Source: Cycas panzhihuaensis (Eukaryota; Cycadophyta). From it: a stretch of 64,000 nt of DNA. Of this stretch, positions 1 to 11,045 are shown piece by piece; positions within the stretch are counted from its first letter, which is position 1; each line of letters begins with the position of its first letter. The position numbers and the translations under genes were made by a program. Under the pieces are notes generated by a model that did not search any database, had not been told where the DNA came from, and worked only from the letters and a program-made list of their open reading frames with translations. The stretch covers positions 29,891,741 through 29,955,740 of the forward strand of contig CM041465.1 of NCBI GenBank assembly GCA_023213395.1. The letters are read 5' to 3'.

Positions 1-199
1 GTTCTAACTATTTTTTTTAAGAATTTAGAGCCATTTAAAATATCCATCATTGTATTCTCTCACCTTGTCTATATTGGGGGGTGATTAAAAAATGATGGAA
101 ATTTTATATGGTATCTTGTATTGATGAGATATTAGCAAGCTGAAATTTCTATAGAAATAAAATTTGCTTACTAAACTTTATAGGTCTACAAAATCATCT

Positions 200-580
200 A
201 CAGAGCTCCAATTGACCTAATTCTAATTTTCAAAGATAATGTTTTGAGTCTACTTTCTATCATAAAAATCAGCACCTAATTTTGATGTCGTGTGAGAAAA
301 CTATTGATATTTTAGTGAACAATAGTTATTTTTAGTAAGAATTTTGAAAAAATATATTCTCTTAAATTTGTGAGACTATCAAAATTTTTTCAGAACCCAT
401 TTGGACCTAATTCGACTTCCTAAATATGAAGCTCTGAGTCTAGATTATATCACAAAAATTGGCATTCCATTTTGTTATTGTGGGAGAAAATTATTTCTAA
501 TTTACTAGAAACTACTTTTTTTGTATTAAAAAAAAAAAAGTGAAGAAATTTTCTTCCTTTTTTTTATAAGGCTTAAAAGT
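200..580 (+). repeat. Diverged tandem duplication, period about 190 bp
   Basis: A unit starting near 201 (cagagctccaattgaccta) recurs near 391 (cagaacccatttggaccta). The copies stay alignable for over 100 bases, through gagtcta, atcataaaaat and gtgagaaaa-type blocks. They differ at many positions, so the duplication is old. Confidence 0.6.
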
Positions 581-1380
581 CCATTGTAAAAGTAAGTAAA
601 AAACACCTGGATTAGAGCAATATCTAGTGTCCTCACTTACTTATTAGCATTACATTATATCACTTCAAGAAAGCACTCTAAAGACACTCCAAGTAAGTAC
701 TCCAAGCAAGCATTCTATTTTTAGTTAAATGTACGTTTGATACAATTTAATAATCTTTTCGCTCTTCCTAAAAGGAATGTATTACATATGCTATTCTCTT
801 CCATCTCATGTCTATTCACATACTCACCAAGGTTAAGATACCTTGGTTGGCAGAATGTTGTGCCATAAAGGAGGTATGGGTTTCAAGTTGGGACTGGACT
901 AAACCAGAATATTGGTGAGGATTGGTTAGCCATACCATCGTGCCTCAATTAAGGATCATCCTGATAACCAACTAGGAAAACATAAATTTTAAATATAAGA
1001 TTAAAATATACCCAATCCAATTTCCATCATAACCATGGGTATGCATGTACCACTCTTTAGAAGAGGTATATAGCTACTCATTAGTGAACTAGATAAGGAT
1101 TGGAAGTACTTAGGCTCCATTGTGACTTAGATTTCATCACCAAGCACAATTGTGGGCATTGCAGGTGAAGGCCACCTTAATTCTACTAAAAGCCTAGGCA
1201 TCCCTTCAACAACCTCAATTACATGTTGGACACAAGTTAGAGGTTATTGGATTGATTACACATCCTATATTAGAGTTTCAAGTTATATACACCCAATGAT
1301 ATCAGCTTCTACATTGGCCTACAATCTTGTATATTAATCACTTACTTATTTTTAAAAAGTGATCCATAGTATAATCATAA

Positions 1381-1520
1381 TCATAGTGCTTCTCATATTC
1401 TTGTTACATTAGATTAATATTTACCATAAGTGTTAGTGGCAAATTTTCATCATAGTGCTTCTTATATTCCTACTACGTCAGGTTAATATTTGTCACAAGT
1501 ATTGGTGACTTTTCTCTAAG
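1381..1520 (+). repeat. Tandem duplication, period about 71 bp
   Basis: The segment starting catagtgcttctcatattc near 1384 recurs as catagtgcttcttatattc near 1455. The following ttaatatttaccataagtgttagtggc and ttaatatttgtcacaagtattggtgac stretches also align. It lies in the presumed leader of Copia A. Confidence 0.6.
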
Positions 1521-1671
1521 TTGCTCCCTTTATCTCTAAACAACCATTCTCACTTATTCTTCCTTCTGCAATACTACTTCATTACATCTCTCATTTGTAA
1601 ACAGTGATTGGTCATTTATTACCATCACTTTTATAGTTCCTTATTCATTTCTTCCCTTCTTAAAAGACACC

Positions 1672-2640
1672 ATGTCTTCACAATTCAAGCAAAATGTGAA
1701 CTGCATTCTAAAAGGAAAGAAAATTAGGAGATGTGGTTCACTAGTGTCAAAAATGCTATAAAGTATGAAGGTATGTAGAGAGATCACTTTCAACCTATAC
1801 CATTTGTTGTAGCTATAACTATCTTAACTACTTCTGGAGGAGGTGCTCCAACTTCTCCCACTGAAGCTACAGTTAAATACTAATGGGAACTTAATGATGA
1901 TAAAATCCATGCAGGGATACTCCTTGTCACTGATTATTCCCTACATAATCTCATTGATGAAAATGTACATGATACAGCATAGAAATCTCTCAAAGTTATT
2001 AAGAAGAACTTTGAAACTAAATCAAACTTAGAATGTGTTCACTTAGTGCTAAAGATGAATAAATTGAAATGTAGAAAGGACACGCAAGTGAGATAATCAA
2101 TCTCCTTCATCCAATCAAGCAAGCCATTGATAAAGATTTTAAAACTCAATGTATTACATGGACTTTCTTGATCAATTCGTGTCTCAATATCCTAGATTAT
2201 AAAAATCTAGTGGGAAGTCTTCAATCTAGTGGCACTTTGAAGACCCTAAACTTTGTGGCTCTTGTTGATAAGTTAATTGAATTTGATAAGACCTTTGATA
2301 CCAACTTTGCCACTATATCAGATCCAACTGATGTTGCTTTTAAAGTGGAAGAAGATCTTTGTTATACCAAAAATCAAGGTCAATACTCTCATAGAGGTGG
2401 TAATTCATGTGGAGGAGGAAGAGATATACAACAAGGATAACATCCTCTTGGTTAACAGGCTCCTCAACTCCAATAAAAATAGTCTCAAAGCCAAGGCCAA
2501 AATAATCAACCTGGACCTAGATCCAATAATCAAAGATAATCCAACTAGCCCAATACTTCTTATGGGACTAGAAATCAATCAATTGTGTGCCAAAAGTGTA
2601 ATAGAAAGGACATTATACCAAAATTTGTAAAACTACCACC
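1672..2640 (+). pseudogene. Copia A gag remnant
   Basis: The reading begins MSSQFKQN near 1672. It continues through gag-like fragments, for example residues YKNLVGSLQSSGTLKTLN in the 2168-2440 frame, which fit a UBN2-type Copia gag. Near 2585 the zinc knuckle (normally CX2CX4HX4C) is only half preserved: VCQKCNRK remains but the His and last Cys are lost. Several frameshifts and stops interrupt it. The gag protein would have packaged element RNA into virus-like particles. Confidence 0.6.
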
Positions 2641-2869
2641 AATAAACTACTAAGTTATCAACAACGCTATGGTACACATAATGTTGATAATACTTCTTTT
2701 GAATATGCTTTTGGTGGAACGTAATTTTCTCATGCATACCTTCAAAGAATTGGGACCACTTTATCAAATGTTTTTGATAGATCCACTAAGTATAATAAGG
2801 CTTATTGTGGCTATGCTTATTCACTTTTGCCTTTACTACTTGGAGTTGTAAATAGTGCTACCTCAAATA

Positions 2870-5869
2870 CTTCATCGTGGATCATGAATACTAGAGTAAC
2901 ACAACACATAACTTGTCATCACCAATTTTTTTAGGATTTTCTCTAAAGTTCGTGGTGTTATACACATGGATGAAAAATCATCTCAGCTAGTCAAAGGACT
3001 TAGAATTGTTTGCCTAAAACTCCCAAGCCTTCCAAATTTTGCCCTTGTTGATGTTTTATATATTCTTACTCTGAAGTAGAACATTCTCTCCCTGCCCACC
3101 CTTGTCTCTTGTGGTGTTGATTTGAGTGTAACTACAAATAGTCAAACTCTATATGTCATTCACTCTCCTTCAAATGCTATGGTTATGACTAGAATTCTTG
3201 ATGGTAAGCTTTTTTGTCTAATTGGCTCACCATCCTCTAAAGCTAACTATGTTAATGATGACTCTGCTTTTACCACAACCCTGACTCCTCAAATGTTGTC
3301 CCAAGTGGCCCTATGGCATGCTCATATGGGTTATATCAAAATTAATCATTTAAGAGAACTACATACCACTCTTCCTGGTATGCTTAGGCTCTCATGTAAG
3401 CCCTTTAACTGTAAAGCATATATCATTGCCAAATCTCAAAGACAACCCTTTCCTCATAGCCAGTCGAAATCGAACCAACTTTTGTAGCTTGTACACTCAA
3501 ATATATGTGGTCCTATACCTATCCCTTCTCTCAAACAGATGTGGTATTATATTACTTTCATTGATGATTTTACCAAGAAAGTATGGTTTACTTTTCTTAC
3601 AAAGAAAGATAAAGCTTTTTCTATGTTTCAAGCTTTTAAGGCTCACATGGAAAATGAATCTAGATTCAAGATAAAAATACTCAAGACTAACAATGGTGGC
3701 GAATACATGTCCAATAAGTTTGAGTTGTACCTATGTCAACGTGGAATCAAACATCAGACCACTATTGTAGGTACACCCCAGTAAAATAGAGTTGTTGAAT
3801 GCATGAATAGGACCATTATGAACATGGCTCATGCTATGATAGTATATAAGAACGTCCTTGTCTCTCTTTAGGATGAGCCTATCTGGACTGCCATGTATTG
3901 CATCAACACTATTAGTCCCTCCAATCTTGGCCCCTCTCCACATGAAATATGGTATGGACAAACCCCCTCTATCTCTCACTTCAAAATTTTTGGCTCTACT
4001 TGTTATGATCACATTTTGGAGGAACATAGAAACAAGCTCCAAGATAGAGCCCTCAAAGGCATCTTTATCAGATATCCTATGAACAAAAAAAGGTACAAGG
4101 TTTTTATACCTTCACAGTACAAAATCATCATCACTAGAGATGTTATATTTGTGGAGACTGAAGATTAATTACTTAGACTTGACTCTAAGATGCCTTCATA
4201 TTGATTTAATAATGATACTGAATTTGATGTCCTAATTCTAAAATTTAGGGGGAAGATGCTCAATAGTTACTCAAAATCTTGGAATCTAATAATAGAGCCC
4301 CAGAGGATACAAGTTATGACTCCTAGCCAATGTGTACACATCTAACACCATCATTTGCGAATAGCCAAGTTGACAAAGGCAAAACCATAGAAGAAGGATC
4401 ATCTTCTCCAACATCTATGGCTAGCCCATCTTCTTCAACATCGTCAACTTCCTCTATGTCAAATATTTTACATGATCCTTTTCAGGATCAAAATGAAGAC
4501 CAAGAGGCTGTGGAAATAAAAACCTCATTCCCAACTTGAGGTTTTTGTGAAGCCTACCAACTACACAAGGACATGCGACCAGATGAGGTAGGCAAAACTA
4601 ACACTAGAAGTTTCCATAAAGCAAGAATACATAAATTACTTTCCATTGAGCTTGAACTAGTAGAACTACATCTTGCTCTTAATGAAGAGCCTCTAACGTA
4701 CCAAGAAGTTGTAAAGCATGTAGCTTGGAGAAATGACATAAATGAAGAGTACCAATCTCTTATCAAGAATGATACATAGGAGCTTGTTGATCTACCACTT
4801 GGAAGAAAGGTAGTTCAAAATAAATGGGTGTTCAAAAATAAGTACAAATCAGATGGCACCCTAGAAAAACATAAGGCAAAGTTAGTAACAAAAGGATTCA
4901 TGGAAAGGGAAGGCATCGATTACACTGAAATCTTTGCTCTTACAACCAATTGACCTATAATCAAAACTCTTATAGCCTTGGCTACTCAATAGGGTTGGAA
5001 AATCCACCAACTCAATGTTAAGACTTCATTTCTTAATGGGGACCTTAAAGAAGAAATTTACATGGCTCAGTAAGAAGGATATAAGATTATCAGTTAGGAG
5101 CATAAGGTTTGCGTGCTCAGAAAGTCCTTATATGGTATAAAGCAAGCCCCTCGGGCTTGGTTTACCAAGTTGTCTTAAAGAATGAGGCAACTGAGATATG
5201 AAGTTTATAACTATCAAGATATTGATGCAAAATTATTCATTAAGCACCAAAATGATAACATCACTTACCTCTTAATCCTTGTGGATGATATATGAATAAC
5301 GGGAAATAGTGAATAGGTAATCAGCTAGTTAAAGAAGGACCTTACTAAAACTTTTGAATTGTTTGACCTCAAGTTAATGAAATATTACTTGGGAATTAAA
5401 GTAACTCAAAAGAATGGAAAATCTCTCTCCCAAGAAAAATATATCAATGATCTTCTGACAAAGTTTCAATTGGAAGGTGCTTGACCAGTGGATACACCTA
5501 TGGAACCTAATATTAAACTCTTAGATGATGGTGATACTAGGGAGGGAGATAAAATACTCTACAAGAAACTTGGAGGTAGTCTCATCTATACGACCAACAC
5601 AAGGTTAGATATTACACACTTTATCAGTATTCTTACAAGATTCATGACAAATCCTAAGCAGAATCATTGGCAAGCTGTAATACGAGTGTTGAGGTACCTG
5701 AAGATGACCAGCAAATATGGTTTGTTATATGAACCCATGTAGAATTTAAACTTTATATATACACAGACTTAGACTTTATCGGAGATAAAGATATAAGAAG
5801 ATCTACGTCTAGGTACGTAACATTTCTTGGAACAACACCAATATCATGGAGATCCAAATAACAGAAGAT
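2870..5869 (+). pseudogene. Copia A pol remnant: protease, integrase, reverse transcriptase, start of RNase H
   Basis: Protease: the SSWIMNTRVTQHIT block near 2878 sits where Copia has WxxDSGAT, so the catalytic Asp is gone. GAG-pre-integrase: LWHAHMGYIKINHLREL at about 3312. Integrase: FIDDFTKKVWFTFLTKK at about 3557, then TNNGGEY, where the second catalytic Asp has become Asn. The region after it (MYCINTISPSNLGPSPHEIW) is the usual integrase tail. RT: NKWVFKNKYKSDGTLEKHKA at about 4820, QLNVKTSFLNGDL at about 5011, LYGIKQAPRAWF at about 5128, and a VDDI block near 5281. Stops interrupt several frames. The reading stops at the nested insertion and resumes at 9409. Confidence 0.8.
5865..5869. 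repeat. Target site duplication AAGAT, left copy
   Basis: AAGAT directly precedes the TG of the left LTR and recurs at 9409-9413 directly after the CA of the right LTR. Removing one copy together with the element restores the host RNase H reading frame, which confirms the boundary. Confidence 0.93.
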
Positions 5870-6137
5870 TGTTACAGGCCAACTCCTACAACCACGAGAG
5901 TAAAAGGGAAAGAAGATAAAATGTGGAATAGATCACCAAAAGGGGTGCCAAAGTAAAACCCTAATAGATTGTATTCAAAATATATCAAGCTTGTCTTACA
6001 TAAGATGGGGGATGCCCTATTTATAAGAGGGCCACACATTATTATATTATTTGATCGCTAAGCTACCCAATCCCATATTCTTATCCTCCTTAACCCTTAA
6101 CCTTATACTCTATTACATATAGTGTGGGGTTATTACA
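5870..6137 (-). repeat. Left LTR (3' LTR) of the gag-only element
   Basis: 268 bp, TG...CA ends, the same length as its partner at 9141-9408. On the minus strand it starts TGTAATAACCCC and ends GGCCTGTAACA. Most differences from the partner are transitions. Confidence 0.93.
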
Positions 6138-6152
6138 TGCCCTCTCCCCTGA
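6138..6152 (-). promoter_or_regulatory. Polypurine tract of the gag-only element
   Basis: Minus strand TCAGGGGAGAGGGCA abuts the TG of the 3' LTR. This is where plus-strand DNA synthesis is primed in LTR elements. Confidence 0.85.
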
Positions 6153-6174
6153 GATGCTTTGCCCTCAAAGCATC
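6153..6174 (-). promoter_or_regulatory. Hairpin with AGGG loop upstream of the polypurine tract
   Basis: On the minus strand the arms GATGCTTTG and CAAAGCATC pair perfectly over 9 bp around a loop AGGG. The same architecture with different outer base pairs occurs before the 3' LTR of Gypsy C (44663-44684) and of element E (62217-62240). Confidence 0.75.
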
Positions 6175-7150
6175 CTAATACAGATATATGTGTCCACCAT
6201 CTGCCACTGCCAATATGTCATAGGTAGTGGTTTGATCAAGGTGATGGTGAAGAGATACCATTGTAGAAGATGTTGGTGTCCAACAAAGATGCATAAGTCC
6301 ACATAGATGGTGATGTTGTCTCGAAAAGAGTGAGTCCTTTGTTTGACTATAAAAACCAAAGAAATGTGGGTTCATAGTGTAGTAATATAGGTTTCCATAA
6401 ACATAAGAACCCAAATGCTCCTGCAATATGAATGTTGATGGAGATAACTTGATGTTTACACCCTCAAGTAGAGGGATTTCATCATGTGGATCCAAAATAA
6501 AATTTATCTCATCTTCTTTTGTTTCGTCATGTTTGACCTCTCTTTCTAGATGGGTGCTCTAGTTAGGAATGTGGACTTTAATATGTTGATGAAGTACAAA
6601 AGTGAAGAGGTCCCAATTTAGCCTATAAGTGTTTTGGCACCATTGACATGCCCATGATTGAAGGGAGCCTTCCAATTGTTGAACACCTAGGCAAAGCTTG
6701 TGGTATTCAATCAAGTCATATTCTTTAAAGTATGCAAGCATGGATGCAAGCCAATCATCAAAGAAGATAGAACCATCAAGATTAAAATAAGGTAGCTTGA
6801 TCCCACATTCTTCATCATTCAAGTGATCCTGGTCTTGTAAAATGGCTTTCATCTTACAACCCAACATCTTGGTCTTGTATATCTTCTTTTGGGGTAACTT
6901 TAATGGCTAGACAGGCTCCTATTTCTCTTTGAAATTCCATCTTAAAAGATGCCCAATCTAGATCCGGGTGTGAGAGACACCAATCCCAAATCGTTTGATG
7001 GAGGTCCCATTGCAAAAATAGCATAGCGAACATAACTTTTGCATAGTCCTGCTTGAAGTAGTAAACTATAAAATAGTCTTCAAAGAACTGTTCTAGAGTA
7101 GCAACCCAATCATGAAGTTGAATATTGTTATCCATCCTGAAGTAAACGAG
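6175..7150 (-). pseudogene. Double gag-like coding region of the gag-only element
   Basis: Two gag-like modules follow each other on the minus strand in shifted frames. Module 1 (about 7150-6870) reads YFRMDNNIQLHDWVATLEQFF and later LDWASFKMEFQREIG. Module 2 (about 6830-6560) reads YFNLDGSIFFDDWLASMLAYF and later LNWDLFTFVLHQHI. Both share the Ty3-type Retrotrans_gag pattern: YF.xD..I...DW.A.....F, then a W..W segment, then (L)xW..F...F...I. No zinc knuckle is evident. A 3' open frame (6495-6175) has no recognised domain. Frameshifts separate the modules, so no complete product can be made today. Confidence 0.65.
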
Positions 7151-9124
7151 GTCGAGGTTATAATTGTAGTAAAAAAAATTTGTTCATAGTCATAATACCA
7201 ATTAAGAAGACTATATTTCTCATATGATGCAAGTAATTTCCTATCAAGACCTAGGTCCATTTGTCCCTTGTTTTTCTTCCTTTTTTTTTTTTTTTTTTTT
7301 TTCAGGGGGTGTCTATAGCCAGTTGGCCCCCTTAATGTTATGGCCTCAAGATCAATGGCATACAAGCCAAAGTCTAAATAGCCAAAAGATATAAACCATA
7401 AGACTCCACTTCAACTATTAATATCTATTACAAAAATTGTCTAAAATATATCATATAATAGTCCAAATTGAAGCCCTTGAAACAAAGAACTCGATAAAAC
7501 TAACAAAACTAAATTTTGAATCCATGTAACAAAGTTATGTCTAAAACAATGTAAACTCACTTATTTGATTTAGCTCATTTTCTAAAAGGTCATTATCACC
7601 TTAATTTTTTTATGTGACCACTGATTAAGACTAAAAAAAACAAATTTGAAAGCAATATACAATCTCACTTAATTTTCATAAAACTTCTTTTAAAAATCAA
7701 ATATAAACATCAACCCAAATATCTGTAATCTGCCGCCATCATGGTTAGGGTTCTTCATTGTTCTTTTGTTCTTGCGTTCTTCTTTAACCACATAATAGGG
7801 GTGTTCCATTACCATGCAACATAATGCAAATGATTCATGATAGATTCGCTATAACTCGCCTGTTTGTAGGGATTAATACATGTTTCGTATCATGGGATTG
7901 TATCAACTTGAGAGAGGGGGTTTTATAGCTTTGACTTTTAGCTCATAAAAAAATCAAATGAAGGCTAGCTACAAATCAAATCATGATACAAGTATAAAAA
8001 CGTCTTTCTGAAGCGATTCGAGTGGTGTACAACTTTACCACAGATGATATTTAGTGGAGGAAAGAGATTAGTTGCATTGTTGATGCTAGTCATCCCAAGA
8101 ATGGCCTTTAATATGGGTTCATAATGATCACGGGCTCATAGGATCTGAGCATCTACCAACATTGAGTCTCGTCAGAATAATTTCTAAGAGATATCATGAT
8201 AAGCTTTATCTTGGCAAGTAGAGACACTACCCCAACTACACTGACATGGTTTTTCTAGCTGATATCCTCTCATCCTCACATTGAGGAAGTAATTCACAGA
8301 CAAATCATGTAGGCCCACGCTACCAGAGAAGCCAAATATGATAGAAATCTCTGTGGGTAAACTCAAGTGAATTATGATCATGAATAGCCCCCGGTGGTCA
8401 AACTCAAACTCATGGACAACTTGGCTCAAAGTTTTGGATGTAAAAGATCATACGTGAACGTCAAACTCAAACTCGTGGATAACCTGGCTCCAAAATTTTG
8501 GATGTAAAAGATCATGCATGAATGGCATAACAATATAGGAAAAGCCACAAAATCTCTATCGTACAAATATCCTCATAAGTATAGTGCCATATAGATAGCT
8601 CACAAAGTAATAGACTTGCTTGTCAACTAGCAATGGGATCACAAATACAGATATGGTGTAAGCAATAAGAATGAAAGTCACCATGGGAGAGCCATTGTAT
8701 CACATAGTATTCATACCAATGGGCACAAAAACAAAGTGTTTCAACGACCCTTATAGTACTGTCTCTCTATCATTTTCTCTACAACGCTAAGATGATTTGA
8801 ACCATATTTACAAATGTTGTAAATTGATCTTCTATATTCTCATTCTATATTAGGGTTTAATAAACCAAATATTATATCCACTATAATGCAGCAGGTTTCT
8901 TCTCACAGGGGTTTATAAATATTATATATAAACTCCACAACTCATAATGGAGTAGGGAGAACCCAACGAGAATGGCAACTAGGTGGCTCCATAATCATAA
9001 TCATACACAAATAGGCATTTCAATAATAAATATCACTAAGATTGTCTCCATCACTTATAATAAACAAGGAGGAAGGGAAAAAGAAAACTTCACTCTTGCC
9101 CTAGCTTTGGTTTAGATCAGAAAA
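7151..9124 (-). other. Leader of the gag-only element, no recognised coding
   Basis: Between the primer-binding site and the first gag module I see no known domain. The open frame at 8429-8184 (minus) is short and unrecognised. A poly-T run of about 22 lies near 7280, and a 63-bp tandem duplication at 8398-8523. Confidence 0.5.
8398..8523 (+). repeat. 63-bp tandem duplication
   Basis: Two adjacent copies both start tcaaactcaaactc and both contain ttttggatgtaaaagatcat. They differ at a handful of positions. They lie in the leader of the gag-only element. Confidence 0.8.
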
Positions 9125-9138
9125 TGGCTCTGATACCA
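9125..9138 (-). promoter_or_regulatory. Primer-binding site (tRNA-iMet type) of the gag-only element
   Basis: The minus strand reads TGGTATCAGAGCCA, the usual plant initiator-Met primer complement, two bases from the LTR end at 9141. It fixes the element's orientation as minus. Confidence 0.93.
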
Positions 9139-9140
9139 CC

Positions 9141-9408
9141 TGTTACAGGCCAACTCCTACAACTATGAGAGCAAAGAGGAAAGAAGATAAAACGTGGAAC
9201 AGATCACTAAAAGAGGCGCCAAAGAAAAACCCTAATAAATTGTATTCAAAATATATCAAGCTTGTCTTACATAAGATGGGGGATGCCCTATTTATAAAAG
9301 GGCCATACATTATTATATTATTTTGCCGCTAAGCTACCCAATCCCGTATTCTTATCATCCTTAACCCTTAAACGTATACTCTATTACATATAGTGCGGGG
9401 TCATTACA
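9141..9408 (-). repeat. Right LTR (5' LTR) of the gag-only element
   Basis: 268 bp with TG...CA ends, partner of 5870-6137. It is followed at 9409-9413 by the AAGAT target duplication. Confidence 0.93.
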
Positions 9409-9730
9409 AAGATAGTTGTAGACTCAACTGCTGAAGCTAAATATGTTGCTACTTCTAAGACAAGTAAGGAGGTGATATGGCTTAGAAAATTATTGAATAC
9501 ATTAAATGTCGGCTAAACAAATTGTACTAGCTTACATATAGATAATCAATCTACAATTCAAATGGATAAAAATCCTATATTTTATGATCATACCAAACAT
9601 ATAAGCACAAAAGTCTATAGGATTAGAGAACTAGTTCATGATGGCACAATTCAACTAAAGTATTGTCCCACAGCAGATCAAGTGGCTGATATCTTCACCA
9701 AACCACTGAAAAAGGTGAAGTTTAAATAGT
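9409..9730 (+). pseudogene. Copia A RNase H, distal part
   Basis: The reading resumes as KIVVDSTAEAKYVATS, continues with VIWLRKLLN and HIDNQSTIQMDKNPIF, and ends CPTADQVADIFTKPLKKVKF. These are the conserved Copia RNase H and C-terminal blocks. This is the continuation of the segment that stops at 5869. Confidence 0.88.
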
Positions 9731-10204
9731 TCTAGAAATAACTTGACCTTAGGGCCTCCATCTATGACTGATTGAAAGAGATAACAATAGTATCATCATA
9801 CTCTGTATTATTCGTGAAAACCCCTTGTGGGTGCGAAAGGACAAGAGTAAGTCTCTAATATATCTCATTCATGAAAACCTCTTATGGGCACGAAAGGATA
9901 AGGGTTGTATCATTTTAGAAAATCAAAACCTGTGAAAACCTGAAAAGGCATGGGGGATGACCAAATGGTATATGGAGACTCAGTAGATTTTAGCTACAAA
10001 ATCCATTGTATCGATTGGCTATCTGGCTTCATTTAAAGAGTTGTCTAGGCCAAGTTAGTAGATTAGAACATCTATGGGTTTTCTTCTCCATGAGGGTTTC
10101 CTATAAAAGTGTCATAGTTGTTTACTTTATAAGAGGCTCAAATGAAGACCTCATAGAATAGAATAAAATATAATGAAATGACCTTCTACCATTAAGGGGG
10201 AGAT

Positions 10205-10549
10205 TGAAAAGGGTTAATATCACAAGGTTGTTACATTAGTTGATTATTTCTAAAAAGGGTCTTAAGTGAACTTTAAATTAGATCACTTGAGTGAAATGCA
10301 CTTTCATATGTATTATATATAATTTCATTTCACCTAAATCTAATGTTCCCTCTCCTAATATAAAAGTAAAAGCTCAATAGAGGAGGCTCATTCTTACCTC
10401 CCCATTTTATGAGAGCTACTCTCTCTTAAGTCTCTCTTACTCCCATATTTAACTTTGTGTTTAGTACATGGAAATGAAGGATAGATCCACTCTTTTTAGT
10501 TAGGGCATCATATTTTTAAAAATGTGATCTAGTATATAAATTCCTAACA
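10205..10549 (+). repeat. Putative 3' LTR of Copia A
   Basis: It begins TGAAAAGGGTTAATATC just after the purine tract aagggggaga (10193-10203) and ends ...TTCCTAACA. The boundary is inferred from the polypurine tract and the terminal CA. No partner LTR is in the window, so the exact limits are uncertain. Confidence 0.55.
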
Positions 10550-10643
10550 ATAAATCTTAAATACACCAAAAAGAGTTAAAGATGCATTGTAAAGAACTAT
10601 ATATGATTGAAGAGATATATAATAATGACACCATTCAGTTGAT

Positions 10644-10648
10644 GGAAT
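10644..10648. repeat. Target site duplication GGAAT of Copia B, left copy
   Basis: GGAAT precedes the 5' LTR and recurs at 17808-17812 after the 3' LTR. Confidence 0.9.
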
Positions 10649-11033
10649 TATTAAAACTAACTAATAACACCTTCATTCCTTACATCTTTGTAATTCCATG
10701 AATATGTTGTATTAAGGACCCTTCATGTAATTTAATCACATTTGATATTAAGGTCAAGTCCATCTCATGTGTCATTAAGTTGGCCTATCAAATGTCATGT
10801 AATAGTGGTAGATGGCCTATATATTATGCCATGCACCATTGTATAATGTAATGTTCTGATGTTAATTACAGAAGCTCTACCCAAGAGAAAGTCTTACGGT
10901 ATGATGAATTCACCTATAACATTACCATTTACATTATTCTATCTATTTTTCATACTCCTTTAATTATTTTAGCTAGTTTGCTTAATATTTATTAATTAGT
11001 GCACATGTATTGAAGATTTTAACATTGTTAACA
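10649..11033 (+). repeat. 5' LTR of Copia B
   Basis: 385 bp; it starts TATTAAAACTAAC (TG decayed to TA) and ends ATTGTTAACA next to the primer-binding site. Its first 100 bases and last 75 bases align with the 3' LTR. It is also clearly related to the LTR at 59029-59436 (shared cagaagctct and gaattcaccyatrac-type blocks). Confidence 0.88.
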
Positions 11034-11045
11034 TGGTATCAGAGC
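11034..11045 (+). promoter_or_regulatory. Primer-binding site of Copia B
   Basis: TGGTATCAGAGC abuts the LTR end and matches the usual tRNA-iMet complement without mismatch. Confidence 0.93.

Larger units (their letters stand above)
1..1671 (+). other. Probable untranslated leader of Copia element A
   Basis: No convincing coding frame is present. The stretch lies directly upstream of the first gag codons of Copia A (about 1672), and no LTR end or primer-binding site was found in it, so the 5' LTR probably lies left of the window. A leader of more than 1.6 kb would match the roughly 1.9 kb leader of Copia B further right. It holds two diverged tandem duplications, listed separately. The small open frame at 1152-1337 has no recognisable domain and is treated as chance. 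The assignment is inferred from position. Confidence 0.45.
5870..9408 (-). mobile_element. Non-autonomous gag-only LTR retrotransposon (TR-GAG type) nested in Copia A
   Basis: Two 268-bp LTRs (5870-6137 and 9141-9408) differ at roughly two dozen positions by hand count, so it is an old insertion. The 5-bp duplication AAGAT flanks it. A tRNA-iMet-type primer-binding site lies on the minus strand at 9125-9138, and a minus-strand polypurine tract (CAGGGGAGAGGGCA) ends at 6138. The element therefore reads right to left. Internally only gag-like coding is seen (about 7150-6170), with no protease, RT, RNase H or integrase. Elements with terminal repeats and gag alone are known in plants as TR-GAG. 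Its mobilisation would have needed enzymes from another element. Confidence 0.9.
1672..10549 (+). mobile_element. Ty1/Copia retrotransposon A, decayed, with a nested insertion
   Basis: On the plus strand the order is gag, protease, integrase, reverse transcriptase, RNase H, the order of Ty1/Copia. The RNase H region is split at 5869/9409 by a 3.5 kb LTR element. A polypurine tract (ggggga, about 10196) and a putative 3' LTR (10205-10549) close the element. No 5' LTR was found inside the window, and no target duplication could be tested. Stops and frameshifts occur in every domain, so the element cannot move by itself. Confidence 0.85.

Noticed and set aside
3731-4042. 103-codon minus-strand frame
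   Set aside because: It lies antisense to the integrase of Copia A and has no features of its own.
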